Origin: Solirubrobacterales bacterium
Lineage (GTDB): Bacteria; Actinomycetota; Thermoleophilia; Solirubrobacterales; Solirubrobacteraceae
NCBI GenBank assembly: GCA_027315115.1
Contig: DAHUYQ010000065.1
Span: 23,652 to 87,651 of the forward strand
Length of the DNA stretch: 64,000 bases
Direction of reading: 5' to 3'
Positions 15,843-24,873 of this stretch are shown piece by piece. The stretch's first letter is position 1. Each line of letters opens with the position of its first letter. Under the pieces are notes generated by a model. That model had not been told where the DNA came from and made no database searches. It saw nothing but the letters and a program-made list of their open reading frames with translations. Position numbers and translations under genes: made by a program.

Positions 15843-17042
15843 GTGAGCGATCGTCCCGACTCTCCCCCCGCCGAAACTCGGGACCTGCTGATCACGAGCC
15901 ACACCCCTGCGCTTGGGTCGGGGCGTGCGCTGCGCACCTACGCCATCGCACGGGCGCTCGCATCGCATCGCCCCCTGGACCTGCTCTACGTACGCTTCGG
16001 CGCCGATCGGCCCGATTCGGCATTCAGCTCAATCCCTGACATCCAGATGCACGAGATTCGTCCCTCGAGGGACATCGGCCGCCTACTCGCATTCATGCGC
16101 GCCCGATTTGTGGACCGCGCGCCCTCAGACCTGGCACGCGGCGCCTCCGAAGATCTGCGAAAGGCAGCACGAGATCTCGCATCGGCGCCGCGCCGAGCAA
16201 GAGTGATCGCCGACGGCCCCACGGTCGCGGCGGCGCTGATGTCACTCGCACGCGCACGACCCGTGATCTACAACGCACACAACCTCGAGTCTGGCTTTAG
16301 ACACGAACTGGACAGTGAGGACAGCACAGCGCTGCTCGGAAGGCTGCGCAGACGAAAGCTGCGCGCCTTCGAGACGAGGGTGCTCGACCGCTTCGCAGAG
16401 TGCTGGATGGTCAGCGACGCAGACATCGCCGGCGCGAAGGCCCTCTGCGCCCACGCGCGCCTCAGATATGCGCCAAACGTGATCGATGTCGCCGCGATCG
16501 TCCCAGCCGATGCCGCCAACGGTGCTCAGTTGCCTGAGGCCCGCGCTCAACGGGCGATCTTCGTGGGCAGCTTCGACTACGAGCCAAACAGGCGAGCTTT
16601 GCGCTTCCTGATCGACGAGGTCATGCCGTTGGTGTGGGCCAGCCTGCCGGAGGCAACGCTCGCCGTCGTGGGCAGAGGGCTCCCAGAGCCGCCCACGAGC
16701 GACGGCCGCGTGGAGACCCTCGGATTTGTCGAGGACATCGGCTCCGCCTACGCGGAAGCTGGGTGTGCCGTGGTACCGCTGCTACAGGGCGGCGGCAGCC
16801 CGCTCAAGCTTGTCGAGGCGCTCGCCCATCGGCTGCCGGTGGTCGCAACCTCCAGGGCGGTCGCTGGCCTTCGGATCCGCGCCGGCGGGCATTGCCTGGT
16901 CGCAGACGGCGCGGAGGCCTTCGCGGACGCGATGCTCCAGGTCATGCGGGGCCAGGCGCCGTCCTCGATGGCAAGCCGCGGGTGCCGTCTGGCGCAGGAG
17001 AGCTACTCGATCGAGGCACTCGCGTCATTGCTGCGCCCGTAG
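15843..17042 (+). CDS. GT-B glycosyltransferase, family 4 type
   Basis: A 399-residue protein. GTG 15843 is chosen because the frame before it lies inside the previous gene. Signatures are SHTPALGSGRALRTYAIA at the N-terminus, VIYNAHNLESGF, the FVGSFDYEPNRRALRFL donor-domain start common in putative mannosyl/rhamnosyl GTs of this type, and VVPLLQGGGSPLKLVEALAH near the C-terminus. It probably acts in the same glycan assembly as its upstream neighbour. Its last 101 bp overlap the end of the convergent O-antigen-ligase-like gene, an unusually long tail-to-tail overlap. Confidence 0.8.
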   Translation: MSDRPDSPPAETRDLLITSHTPALGSGRALRTYAIARALASHRPLDLLYVRFGADRPDSAFSSIPDIQMHEIRPSRDIGRLLAFMRARFVDRAPSDLARGASEDLRKAARDLASAPRRARVIADGPTVAAALMSLARARPVIYNAHNLESGFRHELDSEDSTALLGRLRRRKLRAFETRVLDRFAECWMVSDADIAGAKALCAHARLRYAPNVIDVAAIVPADAANGAQLPEARAQRAIFVGSFDYEPNRRALRFLIDEVMPLVWASLPEATLAVVGRGLPEPPTSDGRVETLGFVEDIGSAYAEAGCAVVPLLQGGGSPLKLVEALAHRLPVVATSRAVAGLRIRAGGHCLVADGAEAFADAMLQVMRGQAPSSMASRGCRLAQESYSIEALASLLRP

Positions 17043-18468
17043 GGCGCGCCAGTTGCGCGAGCAGCCCGATCTGCACTGCGAGCACGACCGTCAAACGCGG
17101 TTCGATGCCCGTGAAACTCGCGGTCGTCTCGATCACGGCAAGCCCCACGAACGCGCACATCGATGCGAGGCCGAAGGCTTTCAGCCACTGGTCGCCTTTG
17201 GCCCGCCACGCACGAAAGGCGAGCACGAGACTCGCGATCACGATCCCAGCATAGGCGCAGAGGCCGAGGATCCCGAGCTTCAGCCAGTAGTAGAGCAGCG
17301 CGAAGTGGACGTAGTCCCGTCCGCCTTCGTGTTCCACCGAAAGCGTGCGGACGTCGGCTCGCCAGGGCACCGCCATGCCCAGCCCGCTGATCGGATGTTC
17401 GGCGATCTCGGCGAGAACGTTCGCTCGTTCATCCAGCCGGTAGCTGTCCTCCACGTTGGATTCCAGGCGCGAGGGCGCAAGCGATTCCGCGCGCTTGATG
17501 ATCGGCGACTGATCCTGGACGTGCAGCGACCCGAGCACGAAAACGGCACCAGCGATCACGAGCGCCGCGGGCACAAGCAGGCGCCGGCCGGTCGGCGTGG
17601 TGGCCGTCAGGAGCAGGAGGAGGATGCCGAGCACCGCCGCGATCCAGAAGGAGCGCCGATAGGAGAGCACCAGGCAGGCCACCAGCAGCGGCATTCCGAG
17701 CAGCACCCATCGAGGCATTCGGATAGCGCGAGCGAGCGCGACCGCAAGGATCGTCAGGGCCGCGACCATGATCAGCCAGTTGGCGGTCGGTTCGTAGTAG
17801 GTGAGGGTCGTGGCGCCTTCTATCGGAGCACCGAAGTGTCCGGCGACCTCGATCAGCCCGAGGATCGCCTTCACGATCGCGAGCGCCATGGCCCCGGCGA
17901 GCAGGCGCTTGATCTGACGTCGGTCAAGGTCGAGGTTCGCGACGGCGATCGGCAGCCAGAACAGGTAGGCGAGCACGTGCTCTGAGAAGAAGGAGAAGCG
18001 CAGGCTGTTGCCCCCCGCATGTCCCAAGATCACCCCCGCGACCATCGCGCACGCCAGAAACGTGAGCGGGATCACCAGCGGACCCGGCACCACCAGCGGC
18101 CTGCGGCGCACGAGCATGTCGAGCGCCACCGACAGCGCTGCGACGATCACGAGCGCGTCGAGGATCGAGATGTCTTTGTAGAGCTGTCCGTATACGTGCG
18201 AGGTAAACGTGAGCAGGCCAAACGTCGAACCCTCACAGAGGATCACTACCGCCGTGACTCCAGCCACGCACACGACCGGCCTTGTCAGGAGGATCGCGAC
18301 GAGAATGAGTGCGAGCGGCGCCACGACCCCCACCTCGCCGGCCTTCTGGCCGGCGAGCAGGCCGATCGCCGCCACCCCACAGCCCGCGACAAGCCCAGAG
18401 GCCGTCACGCGCCAAATCGACGTACGCGAGATCCGCAGCGCCGGCATCCAGGCACGCCCGGCCGACAT
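16942..18468 (-). CDS. O-antigen ligase/polymerase-like membrane protein
   Basis: A 508-residue protein with about 11-12 hydrophobic segments and the large periplasmic loop placed late in the chain (about 340-400, containing RLDERANVLAEIAEHPI and GLGMAVPW), as in the Wzy_C/O-antigen ligase superfamily. These proteins join or polymerise lipid-linked glycans on the outer face of the membrane. The C-terminal 35 residues are Ser/Pro/Arg-rich and lie in the 101-bp overlap with the convergent GT; they may be dispensable. ATG 18468 is almost contiguous with the stop of the BY-kinase gene, so both are one operon read from about 20050. Confidence 0.8.
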   Translation of the reverse strand: MSAGRAWMPALRISRTSIWRVTASGLVAGCGVAAIGLLAGQKAGEVGVVAPLALILVAILLTRPVVCVAGVTAVVILCEGSTFGLLTFTSHVYGQLYKDISILDALVIVAALSVALDMLVRRRPLVVPGPLVIPLTFLACAMVAGVILGHAGGNSLRFSFFSEHVLAYLFWLPIAVANLDLDRRQIKRLLAGAMALAIVKAILGLIEVAGHFGAPIEGATTLTYYEPTANWLIMVAALTILAVALARAIRMPRWVLLGMPLLVACLVLSYRRSFWIAAVLGILLLLLTATTPTGRRLLVPAALVIAGAVFVLGSLHVQDQSPIIKRAESLAPSRLESNVEDSYRLDERANVLAEIAEHPISGLGMAVPWRADVRTLSVEHEGGRDYVHFALLYYWLKLGILGLCAYAGIVIASLVLAFRAWRAKGDQWLKAFGLASMCAFVGLAVIETTASFTGIEPRLTVVLAVQIGLLAQLARPTGAAMTRVPRSSSSPAPDGTRGLPSRTAPGPA

Positions 18469-18469
18469 G

Positions 18470-20050
18470 CTAAGCCCGCGGCTGCCTCGCGGGTGAGGTC
18501 CGACGCGGACGCGCCAGCACGTCAGCGGAGAGCTCCAGCGGAGCGGCAGACTCCTCTTCGCGGGTCTCATAGGCCTCATAGCCATAGCCAGATGAGTCGC
18601 GCAGCCCCGTCACCACCACCCCGACCGGTCGCACCATGTGGTTGTCGAGAGCGGTCCGTGCCCTATGCACGTCGTCTCTGGTCGTCAAGCCCAGCCGCGC
18701 GACCAGGAGCGCACCGTCGATGACCGACAGGTTGAGCAGCGACTGGGCATCGGCGACAGGGTTGAGCGGCGGCGCGTCGATGATCACCATCGTTCCTTGC
18801 TCGGCCAGCTCGGCGATGATCTCGATCAGACGACCTGAAGCCAGCAGCTCCGCCGGGTTGTGGGGCAGGCGGCCCGCAAAGAGCACATGCAGCGCCGGCA
18901 CGCCCTCCAGAGGCTCGGCCAGCAGACTCGCGGCCGAGGCGTGGCCCACAAGCGCATCGGACAAGCCGGTACGACCGTCGACGGCGAAGTGCCGTGCGAG
19001 CGTCGGGCGGCGGAGGTCGAGCTCCATCAGAACAGTGCGCCGCCCGGTCAGGGCAACCGCGTGAGCGAGGTCGACGGCGACTGTGGTCTTGCCCTCGCCC
19101 GAGACCGCGCTCGTGATCAAAAGGGTGTCCAGGTCGCGAGTGACAGCGGCGAAGTCGAGAGCGCTGCGCAGGACACGGTATGGCTCCAGAGCATGGGTGC
19201 GTTGCTGCGCGAGTGCCTGGCGAAACGCGGACTGGGGCACGGACGACAGCAGCGGCGCCCTGTAGTCGCGCGCGAACTCGTCGGCCGACTTCACCCTGCG
19301 GTCCAGCGACTCCAGCAGGAAGACGAGCGAGAACGCGATCGCTATGCCGACGAGCAGTCCAATCGCGGCGGTGGTCTTCAGACCCGAACCGGATGGTTCC
19401 GATGGCACGCTCGCGCGACCGATGATGTTCGCGCCTCCGCCCGCAACCGCGCGCAACTCGCTCAGACGCTGTACGGACTGGGCAAGCGCCGTGCGTTCGG
19501 AGGACCCGGCCGGCAGCGATGCGATCTGCTGCTGGAGCTTGGTTTGCGCCTTGCTGATCCCTTCCAGCTCAGAGTTCGCGCGAAACGCTATGTACTGTTC
19601 GGCGAAGGCATTGGCAAGCTGTGCTGAGGTCGTGGGATCGCTCGTCGCCGCGACGATTTCAAGGACGTCTGCGCTTGGGGCGACTTCGACCTTGACTTCT
19701 TTGAGGAGATCTTTGCTCGTGCTGTTGAGCCCAAGCTGCTTGCGCACCGCTTCGGCCACTTCGGGGGAGTGAGCGATCAGCACTTCGGTATTCGCTTCCC
19801 GCTGTGGTTCGCTGGTGCCGACCGGCGAGATCTGCAGAGCGGAGTCTGAGAGGGTGCCGGCTTGGAAGGCGACGCTAGCGGTCGCCGAGTAGGACTTCGT
19901 CGCGCGCTCGTATAGCGCGACGGCCACCGCGGTGGAGGCGATCATCACGATGACCACAAGCAACCATCGCCTGCGCATCGCCGCGAGCATGTTCCTCAGG
20001 CCGTCGCTCTCGCGCACCCGCTCGAGTCCCTCGTAGGCGCTCATCGACAC
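18470..20050 (-). CDS. polysaccharide co-polymerase fused to a BY-type tyrosine kinase (Wzc-like)
   Basis: A 526-residue protein joining a Wzz domain to a cytoplasmic kinase. Transmembrane helices at about 31-47 and 228-246 flank an extracytoplasmic coiled-coil region. The kinase has Walker A around Lys321 (SAVSGEGKTT), Walker A' at about 340-348 (VLMELDLRRP) and Walker B at about 422-428 (VIIDAPP). The tail has only three clustered tyrosines (Y489, Y491, Y494 in GYGYEAYE), fewer than in E. coli Wzc. Such proteins control chain length and export through cycles of autophosphorylation. The matching phosphatase is the CpsB-like gene at 36468. It is the first gene of a minus-strand pair and is divergent from the riboswitch-controlled glycosidase. 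Confidence 0.9.
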   Translation of the reverse strand: MSMSAYEGLERVRESDGLRNMLAAMRRRWLLVVIVMIASTAVAVALYERATKSYSATASVAFQAGTLSDSALQISPVGTSEPQREANTEVLIAHSPEVAEAVRKQLGLNSTSKDLLKEVKVEVAPSADVLEIVAATSDPTTSAQLANAFAEQYIAFRANSELEGISKAQTKLQQQIASLPAGSSERTALAQSVQRLSELRAVAGGGANIIGRASVPSEPSGSGLKTTAAIGLLVGIAIAFSLVFLLESLDRRVKSADEFARDYRAPLLSSVPQSAFRQALAQQRTHALEPYRVLRSALDFAAVTRDLDTLLITSAVSGEGKTTVAVDLAHAVALTGRRTVLMELDLRRPTLARHFAVDGRTGLSDALVGHASAASLLAEPLEGVPALHVLFAGRLPHNPAELLASGRLIEIIAELAEQGTMVIIDAPPLNPVADAQSLLNLSVIDGALLVARLGLTTRDDVHRARTALDNHMVRPVGVVVTGLRDSSGYGYEAYETREEESAAPLELSADVLARPRRTSPARQPRA

Positions 20051-20387
20051 GCCGGCCCACCGACAGTCGGAGAGAGTGCGAGTGCGCTGGGTCGCGTGGT
20101 GGTCGTCTGAGGTCGCATAGTCGGGCTTCTATCGTCCGCTCGCCCTCACGAGTTGAGCGTTCGCCGAGCGTCGCACGACGGTCATCAGCGCCGTACAAGG
20201 AGCATGGTACCCGTGGAGCGTCGATCCTCCGACGGCTTCAAATGCCCTTTCAGCGGCCGCGAGTGGTCATCCGTCCAAGGGCGACCGCACTGCTCAGCCA
20301 TCGGTACCCAACACCCGACGCGTTGGGTGTAGGCAAGACGAGACCGGCGGACCGGACCGTGGACAGCTCCCGATCCGTGCGGCTCCC
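20051..20387. other. divergent intergenic region upstream of the kinase and riboswitch
   Basis: This 337-bp stretch separates the start of the kinase gene from the riboswitch. I see no convincing reading frame in it. It should hold the promoters for both directions. A small inverted repeat, ACACCC/GGGTGT with an 8-base loop, lies at 20311-20330; its role is unknown. Confidence 0.5.
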
Positions 20388-20466
20388 GACAAAGGCACAC
20401 CCGTCGTGAGGCGGGCTCGCAAAGCCAGGGGTCTCCCTGAGACCGCCCAGCTACCGAAGGAGATCG
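20388..20466 (+). promoter_or_regulatory. cyclic-di-GMP-I (GEMM) riboswitch
   Basis: The leader of the secreted glycosidase gene matches the GEMM-I layout. GGCACA at about 20394 is followed by a 6-bp hairpin CCCGUC/GGCGGG closed by a GUGA tetraloop (GNRA type, 20400-20415). Next come the signature GCAAAGCC (about 20419-20426), a second hairpin GGUCUC-CCU-GAGACC (20430-20444), and finally GCCCAGCUACCG, overlapping the AAGGAG ribosome site at 20457-20462. GGC pairs with the GCC of the signature. The placement over the ribosome site suggests control of translation start by c-di-GMP. No terminator run of T is visible. Read by eye; a covariance-model score is lacking. Confidence 0.8.
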
Positions 20467-20469
20467 ACC

Positions 20470-22047
20470 ATGATCGCGAACGCGCACGCGAGCGCTGCGC
20501 GGACTTTCCGCGCCCGCAAGCTCTTCCAGCGGCTGGCTGCGGCCGCCATGACGGCCTCTCTGGCAGCACTCCCGATCGGCATGGGCGCACCTGGCGCACA
20601 GGCCAAGGTCGCCTCCCGTTGCTTGGCGACCACGACCGCGAGCGCGGCATCCGTGCAAGACACCCTGCTGTCCGCGCAGCGCGATCTGGAGTTGACCCGT
20701 CGCGAGCTGAGCCAAGCCAAGAGCACACTGAGGCACGCACGATCCGTATTGAGCCGCTGCCGGTCCAACCGTCGTCGTTGCGCGTTGGCACGAAGCGCGG
20801 CGACAGACGCGAGCGCGCACGTGACGCGGCTGCGGCGTCGCCTGAAGGTCGACGCCAAGAAGATCTCGCGAGCACGCGAGGCCCAAGCAGCACGCATGTC
20901 GCGACTACGGGAGCGCAAACGTGGGCACAAGCACTCTGGCCCACCTGTGGAATCCACGACTGAAGAAGCGCCGGGGTCGACGACAAAGGAACCCTCGCAA
21001 TCCACGACAGAAGAAGCCTCGGAACCCACGACAGCCTCGGAACCCACGACAATAGAAGCCCCCAGCACCGTGGAAGGCTCGACACCGTCCAGCGAAGCAT
21101 CATCTCTGCCCCTCGAAGAAAGCTCGACGAGCTTCGAAGCCGGGCTGGACAGCGGCACCAACCTCGCACTGGACGTCGAAGGAGCACAAGCGCTCAAGGC
21201 GAGGCTCGTGCGGATCGAGTTTCCGGTGGACGACACCCCGACGCAGATGGAACCAGTGATCGCCGCCTACGCCAGAGTGGGCATCAGGGTGCTGCCACTG
21301 GCAGGCTTCTACGGCAGCATGCCGACTCCGCAGCAGGCCCGCGACCTCGCGGAATGGGCGAGCGTCTTCGGGCCCGGCGGCAGCTTCTGGGTCGGTCGAC
21401 CCGACGGCAACCTCGCGATCCGCGACATCGAGTTCGGCAATGAGACCTCCTATGGCTATCAGTACGGAGACAACGCGGGCGAACCGAGCTATCAGGCACG
21501 CGCACGGACCTACGCGATCAGGGTCAAGGAAGCCGCGGAAGCGATCGACGCCACCTCCCAGCACGTCGGGATCCTCGCCCAGGAGGACGACTGGACGGGC
21601 GACTGGGCGAACGGGATGTTCGAAGCGGTGCCCAACCTCAGCAGCTACGTAGCCGGGTGGACGATTCATCCCTACGGCCCGGAATGGCAGGGACGAGTGC
21701 GCGACCTGATCAAACAGACTACGTCGCATGGAGCTTCGGCCTCGATTCCGATCGACGTCACCGAGTGGGGCCTTGCAACCGACAATGGCAGATGCCTGAG
21801 CGACAACTACGGCTGGAATCCGTGCATGACCTACGAAGAAGCGGCAGGAGCTCTCGACAGCACGGTCGCCGAAATGCGTCGGATGCTCGGCTCGAGGCTG
21901 GGGATGTTCATTCTCTACCAGGTCCGCGACCAGCAGCGCAGCGGCTCGACCAACGACCGTGAGGCCTACTTCGGCGCTTTGCAGCACGAATTGCAGCCCA
22001 AGGGCGCATTCACCACCGCGGTCGAGCGCCTGCTCGCGAGCGAATGA
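20470..22047 (+). CDS. secreted coiled-coil protein with clan-A glycoside hydrolase domain
   Basis: A 525-residue protein. A signal peptide spans about 1-45 (hydrophobic core then AQA-K). Residues 55-140 are a basic, probably coiled-coil region; 150-212 is a Ser/Thr/Glu-rich linker with repeated TTEE units; 215-525 is a TIM-barrel domain. Glu325 (EFGNETSYG) fits the acid/base and Glu432 (DVTEWG) the nucleophile of clan GH-A glycosidases (GH5/GH39-like). It should act outside the cell, perhaps held to wall or matrix by the coiled coil, cutting or remodelling the exopolysaccharide made here. It is preceded by a c-di-GMP riboswitch. Codon use favours GAA over GAG, unlike the GT genes. Confidence 0.8.
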   Translation: MIANAHASAARTFRARKLFQRLAAAAMTASLAALPIGMGAPGAQAKVASRCLATTTASAASVQDTLLSAQRDLELTRRELSQAKSTLRHARSVLSRCRSNRRRCALARSAATDASAHVTRLRRRLKVDAKKISRAREAQAARMSRLRERKRGHKHSGPPVESTTEEAPGSTTKEPSQSTTEEASEPTTASEPTTIEAPSTVEGSTPSSEASSLPLEESSTSFEAGLDSGTNLALDVEGAQALKARLVRIEFPVDDTPTQMEPVIAAYARVGIRVLPLAGFYGSMPTPQQARDLAEWASVFGPGGSFWVGRPDGNLAIRDIEFGNETSYGYQYGDNAGEPSYQARARTYAIRVKEAAEAIDATSQHVGILAQEDDWTGDWANGMFEAVPNLSSYVAGWTIHPYGPEWQGRVRDLIKQTTSHGASASIPIDVTEWGLATDNGRCLSDNYGWNPCMTYEEAAGALDSTVAEMRRMLGSRLGMFILYQVRDQQRSGSTNDREAYFGALQHELQPKGAFTTAVERLLASE

Positions 22048-22124
22048 CCGGATGCGAACGCAGCTCATGCTGCGCTCGCACACGTCCGCTCCGCGCACGC
22101 TCGAGTTCCTGAGATAATCCGGTC

Positions 22125-23660
22125 GTGGCCTTCGCCGCAGAGCGCAGCCGCCTTTCCTCGGGCTCACGCCAGGAGCGCGACCGTGGCCAGTCACGTTGGC
22201 ACGCTGCCTTGACCCCGCGGCGCGCGCTGATCGCGATCACACTGTTCGCGGCCGCGCTGAGATTCGCAACCATCGACGTTCAGAGCGTCTGGCTGGACGA
22301 GTCGGCCACCATCACGCTCGTCCACCGCGGGCTCTCCGGCATGCTCTCGCATCTTTCGAGCAGCGAGTCAGCGCCACCGCTCTACTACATGCTCGTCTGG
22401 CTCTGGACGAAAGTGCTTGGAAGCGGTGCGGTCGCCTTCAGGACCTTCTCCGCGCTTGTGGGAACCCTCACGATCCCCGTCCTGTATCTCGCTGGCCGCC
22501 GCACCTCCGCACGGGCTGGCCTATGGGCTGCGGCGCTCGCCGCAGTCAATCCTGCGATGTACTACTACTCGCAAGAGGCTCGCTGCTACATGCTGCTGAT
22601 CTTCTTCAGCGCGATCGCGTTCGTGCTCTGGCAGTCGGTGCTGGATGAGCCGACCGGCCGGCGTCTGGCGGGCTGGGCGGCGGCATCGATCCTCGCGGTG
22701 CTCACCCACTACTTCGCGGCGTTCCTGTTCGTGCCAGAGGCGATCGTCTTGATCTGGAAGCTTGGCTGGCGAAGGACCGTGACTCCGATCGGCGCGGTCG
22801 CGCTCGTCGGGCTCGCGCTCGTGCCGCTGGCGGTCGGCGAGCTCGGCAACGGCCACAAGTCCGAATGGATCCAGACGAGCTCGCTTGCCTCGCGGATCGC
22901 TGAGACCGTCAAGCAGTTCATGGTCGGGCTTTACGGCCCGGTCGAGATCCTCTCAGCGGCCGTGATGGGCCTGCTCGGGGCGGCCGCGGTGCTGTTGCTG
23001 CTGCGGCGCGGAGACTCCAGAGAGCGTGCGACCGCCGCAAACGCGGCGATCGTCGGGGTTGCCGCGTTGCTGCTCCCGCTACTGCCCGCTATCGCTCACG
23101 TACTTGACGTATTCGACGGCCGCAACGTGATCGCGGTGTGGATCCCCTGGGCCGTCCTGATCGCGATCGGGCTAGGCATCAAGAGAGCTGGACGCACAGG
23201 AGCGGTCGTAGGCATCGCTCTGTGCTGCGTGTCTCTCGCAGTCGTCGCGGCGATCAACGCGATCCCGGGCTATCAGCGCGACAACTGGCGTGGCGCGGCA
23301 TCCGCGCTGCCCACGCTGCCCAGCGGCGGGAGGGCGGTCCTCAGCGAAGAAAACTCGTCGCTGCCGCTGTCGATCTACCTGCCCGGCGTGCGATCGTTGC
23401 GCAGCGGGGCTCTGACGGTCGAAGAAGTCGACGTAGTCACGCTGCGAAACAGACGAACGGGCCGATCGCCGTCGCCGCCGGCGACGGTCAGACATCCGCC
23501 GCCGGGGTTCCTGCTCGTAGGCATCACGGCAACCGAAAGCTATGCGGTCTCGCGCTTCCGGGCACCGCGTCCCATTCCGACCACCGTGGCGAGGCTGCGC
23601 CAGTCCGCGCACATCTCCGACGGAGAAGTCTCCTTGCAGTCGCTCAGGCCGGGGAGCTAA
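22125..23660 (+). CDS. GT39/ArnT-like membrane glycosyltransferase
   Basis: A 511-residue GT-C protein with about 10-11 hydrophobic helices and the conserved early loop SVWLDESATI (acidic pair after helix 1), then APPLYYMLVWLW and YYYSQEARCYML, characteristic of dolichyl/polyprenyl-phosphate-sugar-dependent transferases (PMT_2). Such enzymes use a polyprenyl-phosphate sugar, which the DPM-like GT2 at 1109 could make, and glycosylate a glycan, lipid or protein outside the membrane. The start is GTG 22125, 77 bp after the glycosidase gene. Its C-terminus overlaps the convergent GT4 gene by 17 bp. Confidence 0.8.
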   Translation: MAFAAERSRLSSGSRQERDRGQSRWHAALTPRRALIAITLFAAALRFATIDVQSVWLDESATITLVHRGLSGMLSHLSSSESAPPLYYMLVWLWTKVLGSGAVAFRTFSALVGTLTIPVLYLAGRRTSARAGLWAAALAAVNPAMYYYSQEARCYMLLIFFSAIAFVLWQSVLDEPTGRRLAGWAAASILAVLTHYFAAFLFVPEAIVLIWKLGWRRTVTPIGAVALVGLALVPLAVGELGNGHKSEWIQTSSLASRIAETVKQFMVGLYGPVEILSAAVMGLLGAAAVLLLLRRGDSRERATAANAAIVGVAALLLPLLPAIAHVLDVFDGRNVIAVWIPWAVLIAIGLGIKRAGRTGAVVGIALCCVSLAVVAAINAIPGYQRDNWRGAASALPTLPSGGRAVLSEENSSLPLSIYLPGVRSLRSGALTVEEVDVVTLRNRRTGRSPSPPATVRHPPPGFLLVGITATESYAVSRFRAPRPIPTTVARLRQSAHISDGEVSLQSLRPGS

Positions 23661-24867
23661 GCGACCTAAGGGCGTCCTCGACGAATCGTTCCTGGCGATC
23701 CAGATATGGCGCTAACCGAAAGTCCTCCGCTCGCAGACGAGCGCGCTGCACACGAGATGCGGTCTCCTGACTGCTGGTCAAGGTGCGGGCAAGCGCGGCG
23801 GCAGCAGCACCAGCATCGCCGCGCGGGAAGAGCAACGCATGCTCCTCGTCGCGCAGTCCCTCGCCGATGCCCCCGACGTCTGAAGCGACGACGGGGACCC
23901 GTGCGAATGCCGCCTCGATCGTGACCAGGCCGAAGGGCTCCTCCCACAGCGATGGAACGATCAGCGCAGCCGCGCGGGCGAGCGCCTCGGCGACCTGCTC
24001 GGTGTTTCCCTGATCGCGCCACTCAACCGCGTCCTCGACGCCGAGGCGCCGCGCCCTGTCCCTGAGCTCCGCGAGATATCCGTCTTCCTCCGGCCCCATC
24101 ACCACGAGCCGCGCCGAGATGCCGTGTCGGGTGCGCAGCAGCGCCAGAGCATCGATCGCGACGGACACTCCCTTACTCGGCGTGACCCGCCCGAGGAACA
24201 GCACCTCAGGCTCAGGTGCGGGCACGCGCGCCACCGAGGCATAGACCTCGCCGTGGCATGGCACGGGGTGTTCGACGCGTTCTAGCACCGGTTCGACGAA
24301 CGAGGGCGGCCTCACGAGCCTCTTCAGCGCATGGGAGTTCCACGAGATCGCGATTCGCATCGGCTTCGCTGGCTTCAGCCGCAGGAGCGGCAGCGCATTT
24401 GCCGCCACGCAGCCGCAATGCCATGCCGTCCTTGCCAGGCTGCGACGGGCGGGCAATAGCTCCCGCATGAATTGGTCCTCCACGAACAGGCCACCCAGCA
24501 GATGTGCGCACGCACGAAAGGCGACCGGCACACCCGCATCTGTGAGCAACCTCAGCGTGGTCTGCGGCAGTCCTGACATGTTCCACGCGTAGACGAGATC
24601 TGGCCGCCACGCAAGCACCTCACGGGTGAGACGAGCCCCCGTCAAAGCCGCCGCCGGCGCGCGCAGCGCCCCGCGCCAGTCGTCGCTCAGATATGGCAGC
24701 TCCCGCCGTACGACGCTTTCGGAGCCCGTTCTGTCTCTTCCGAGCGTGCTGGTGAGGACGAGCAAGTCGTGGCTGTCGCCCAGCCGATCGACGACCGCCG
24801 CGCACTCCATCTCATAGCCTCCGCGCACCACCGGCGGGTAGAGGTTCGAGATGACTGCTATCCGCAC
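23644..24867 (-). CDS. GT-B glycosyltransferase, family 4
   Basis: A 407-residue GT4 protein starting at the conserved fold (MRIAVISNLYPPVVRGGYE). The donor domain has FLGRVTPSKGVSVAIDAL and the typical VPSLWEEPFGLVTIEAAFA followed by GGIGEGL. It is the third gene of a minus-strand run with the asparagine-synthase-like and flippase genes, only 6 bp after the former. It probably adds one sugar of the lipid-linked repeat that the flippase moves. Confidence 0.85.
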   Translation of the reverse strand: MRIAVISNLYPPVVRGGYEMECAAVVDRLGDSHDLLVLTSTLGRDRTGSESVVRRELPYLSDDWRGALRAPAAALTGARLTREVLAWRPDLVYAWNMSGLPQTTLRLLTDAGVPVAFRACAHLLGGLFVEDQFMRELLPARRSLARTAWHCGCVAANALPLLRLKPAKPMRIAISWNSHALKRLVRPPSFVEPVLERVEHPVPCHGEVYASVARVPAPEPEVLFLGRVTPSKGVSVAIDALALLRTRHGISARLVVMGPEEDGYLAELRDRARRLGVEDAVEWRDQGNTEQVAEALARAAALIVPSLWEEPFGLVTIEAAFARVPVVASDVGGIGEGLRDEEHALLFPRGDAGAAAAALARTLTSSQETASRVQRARLRAEDFRLAPYLDRQERFVEDALRSLSSPA

Positions 24868-24873
24868 GTGCGT

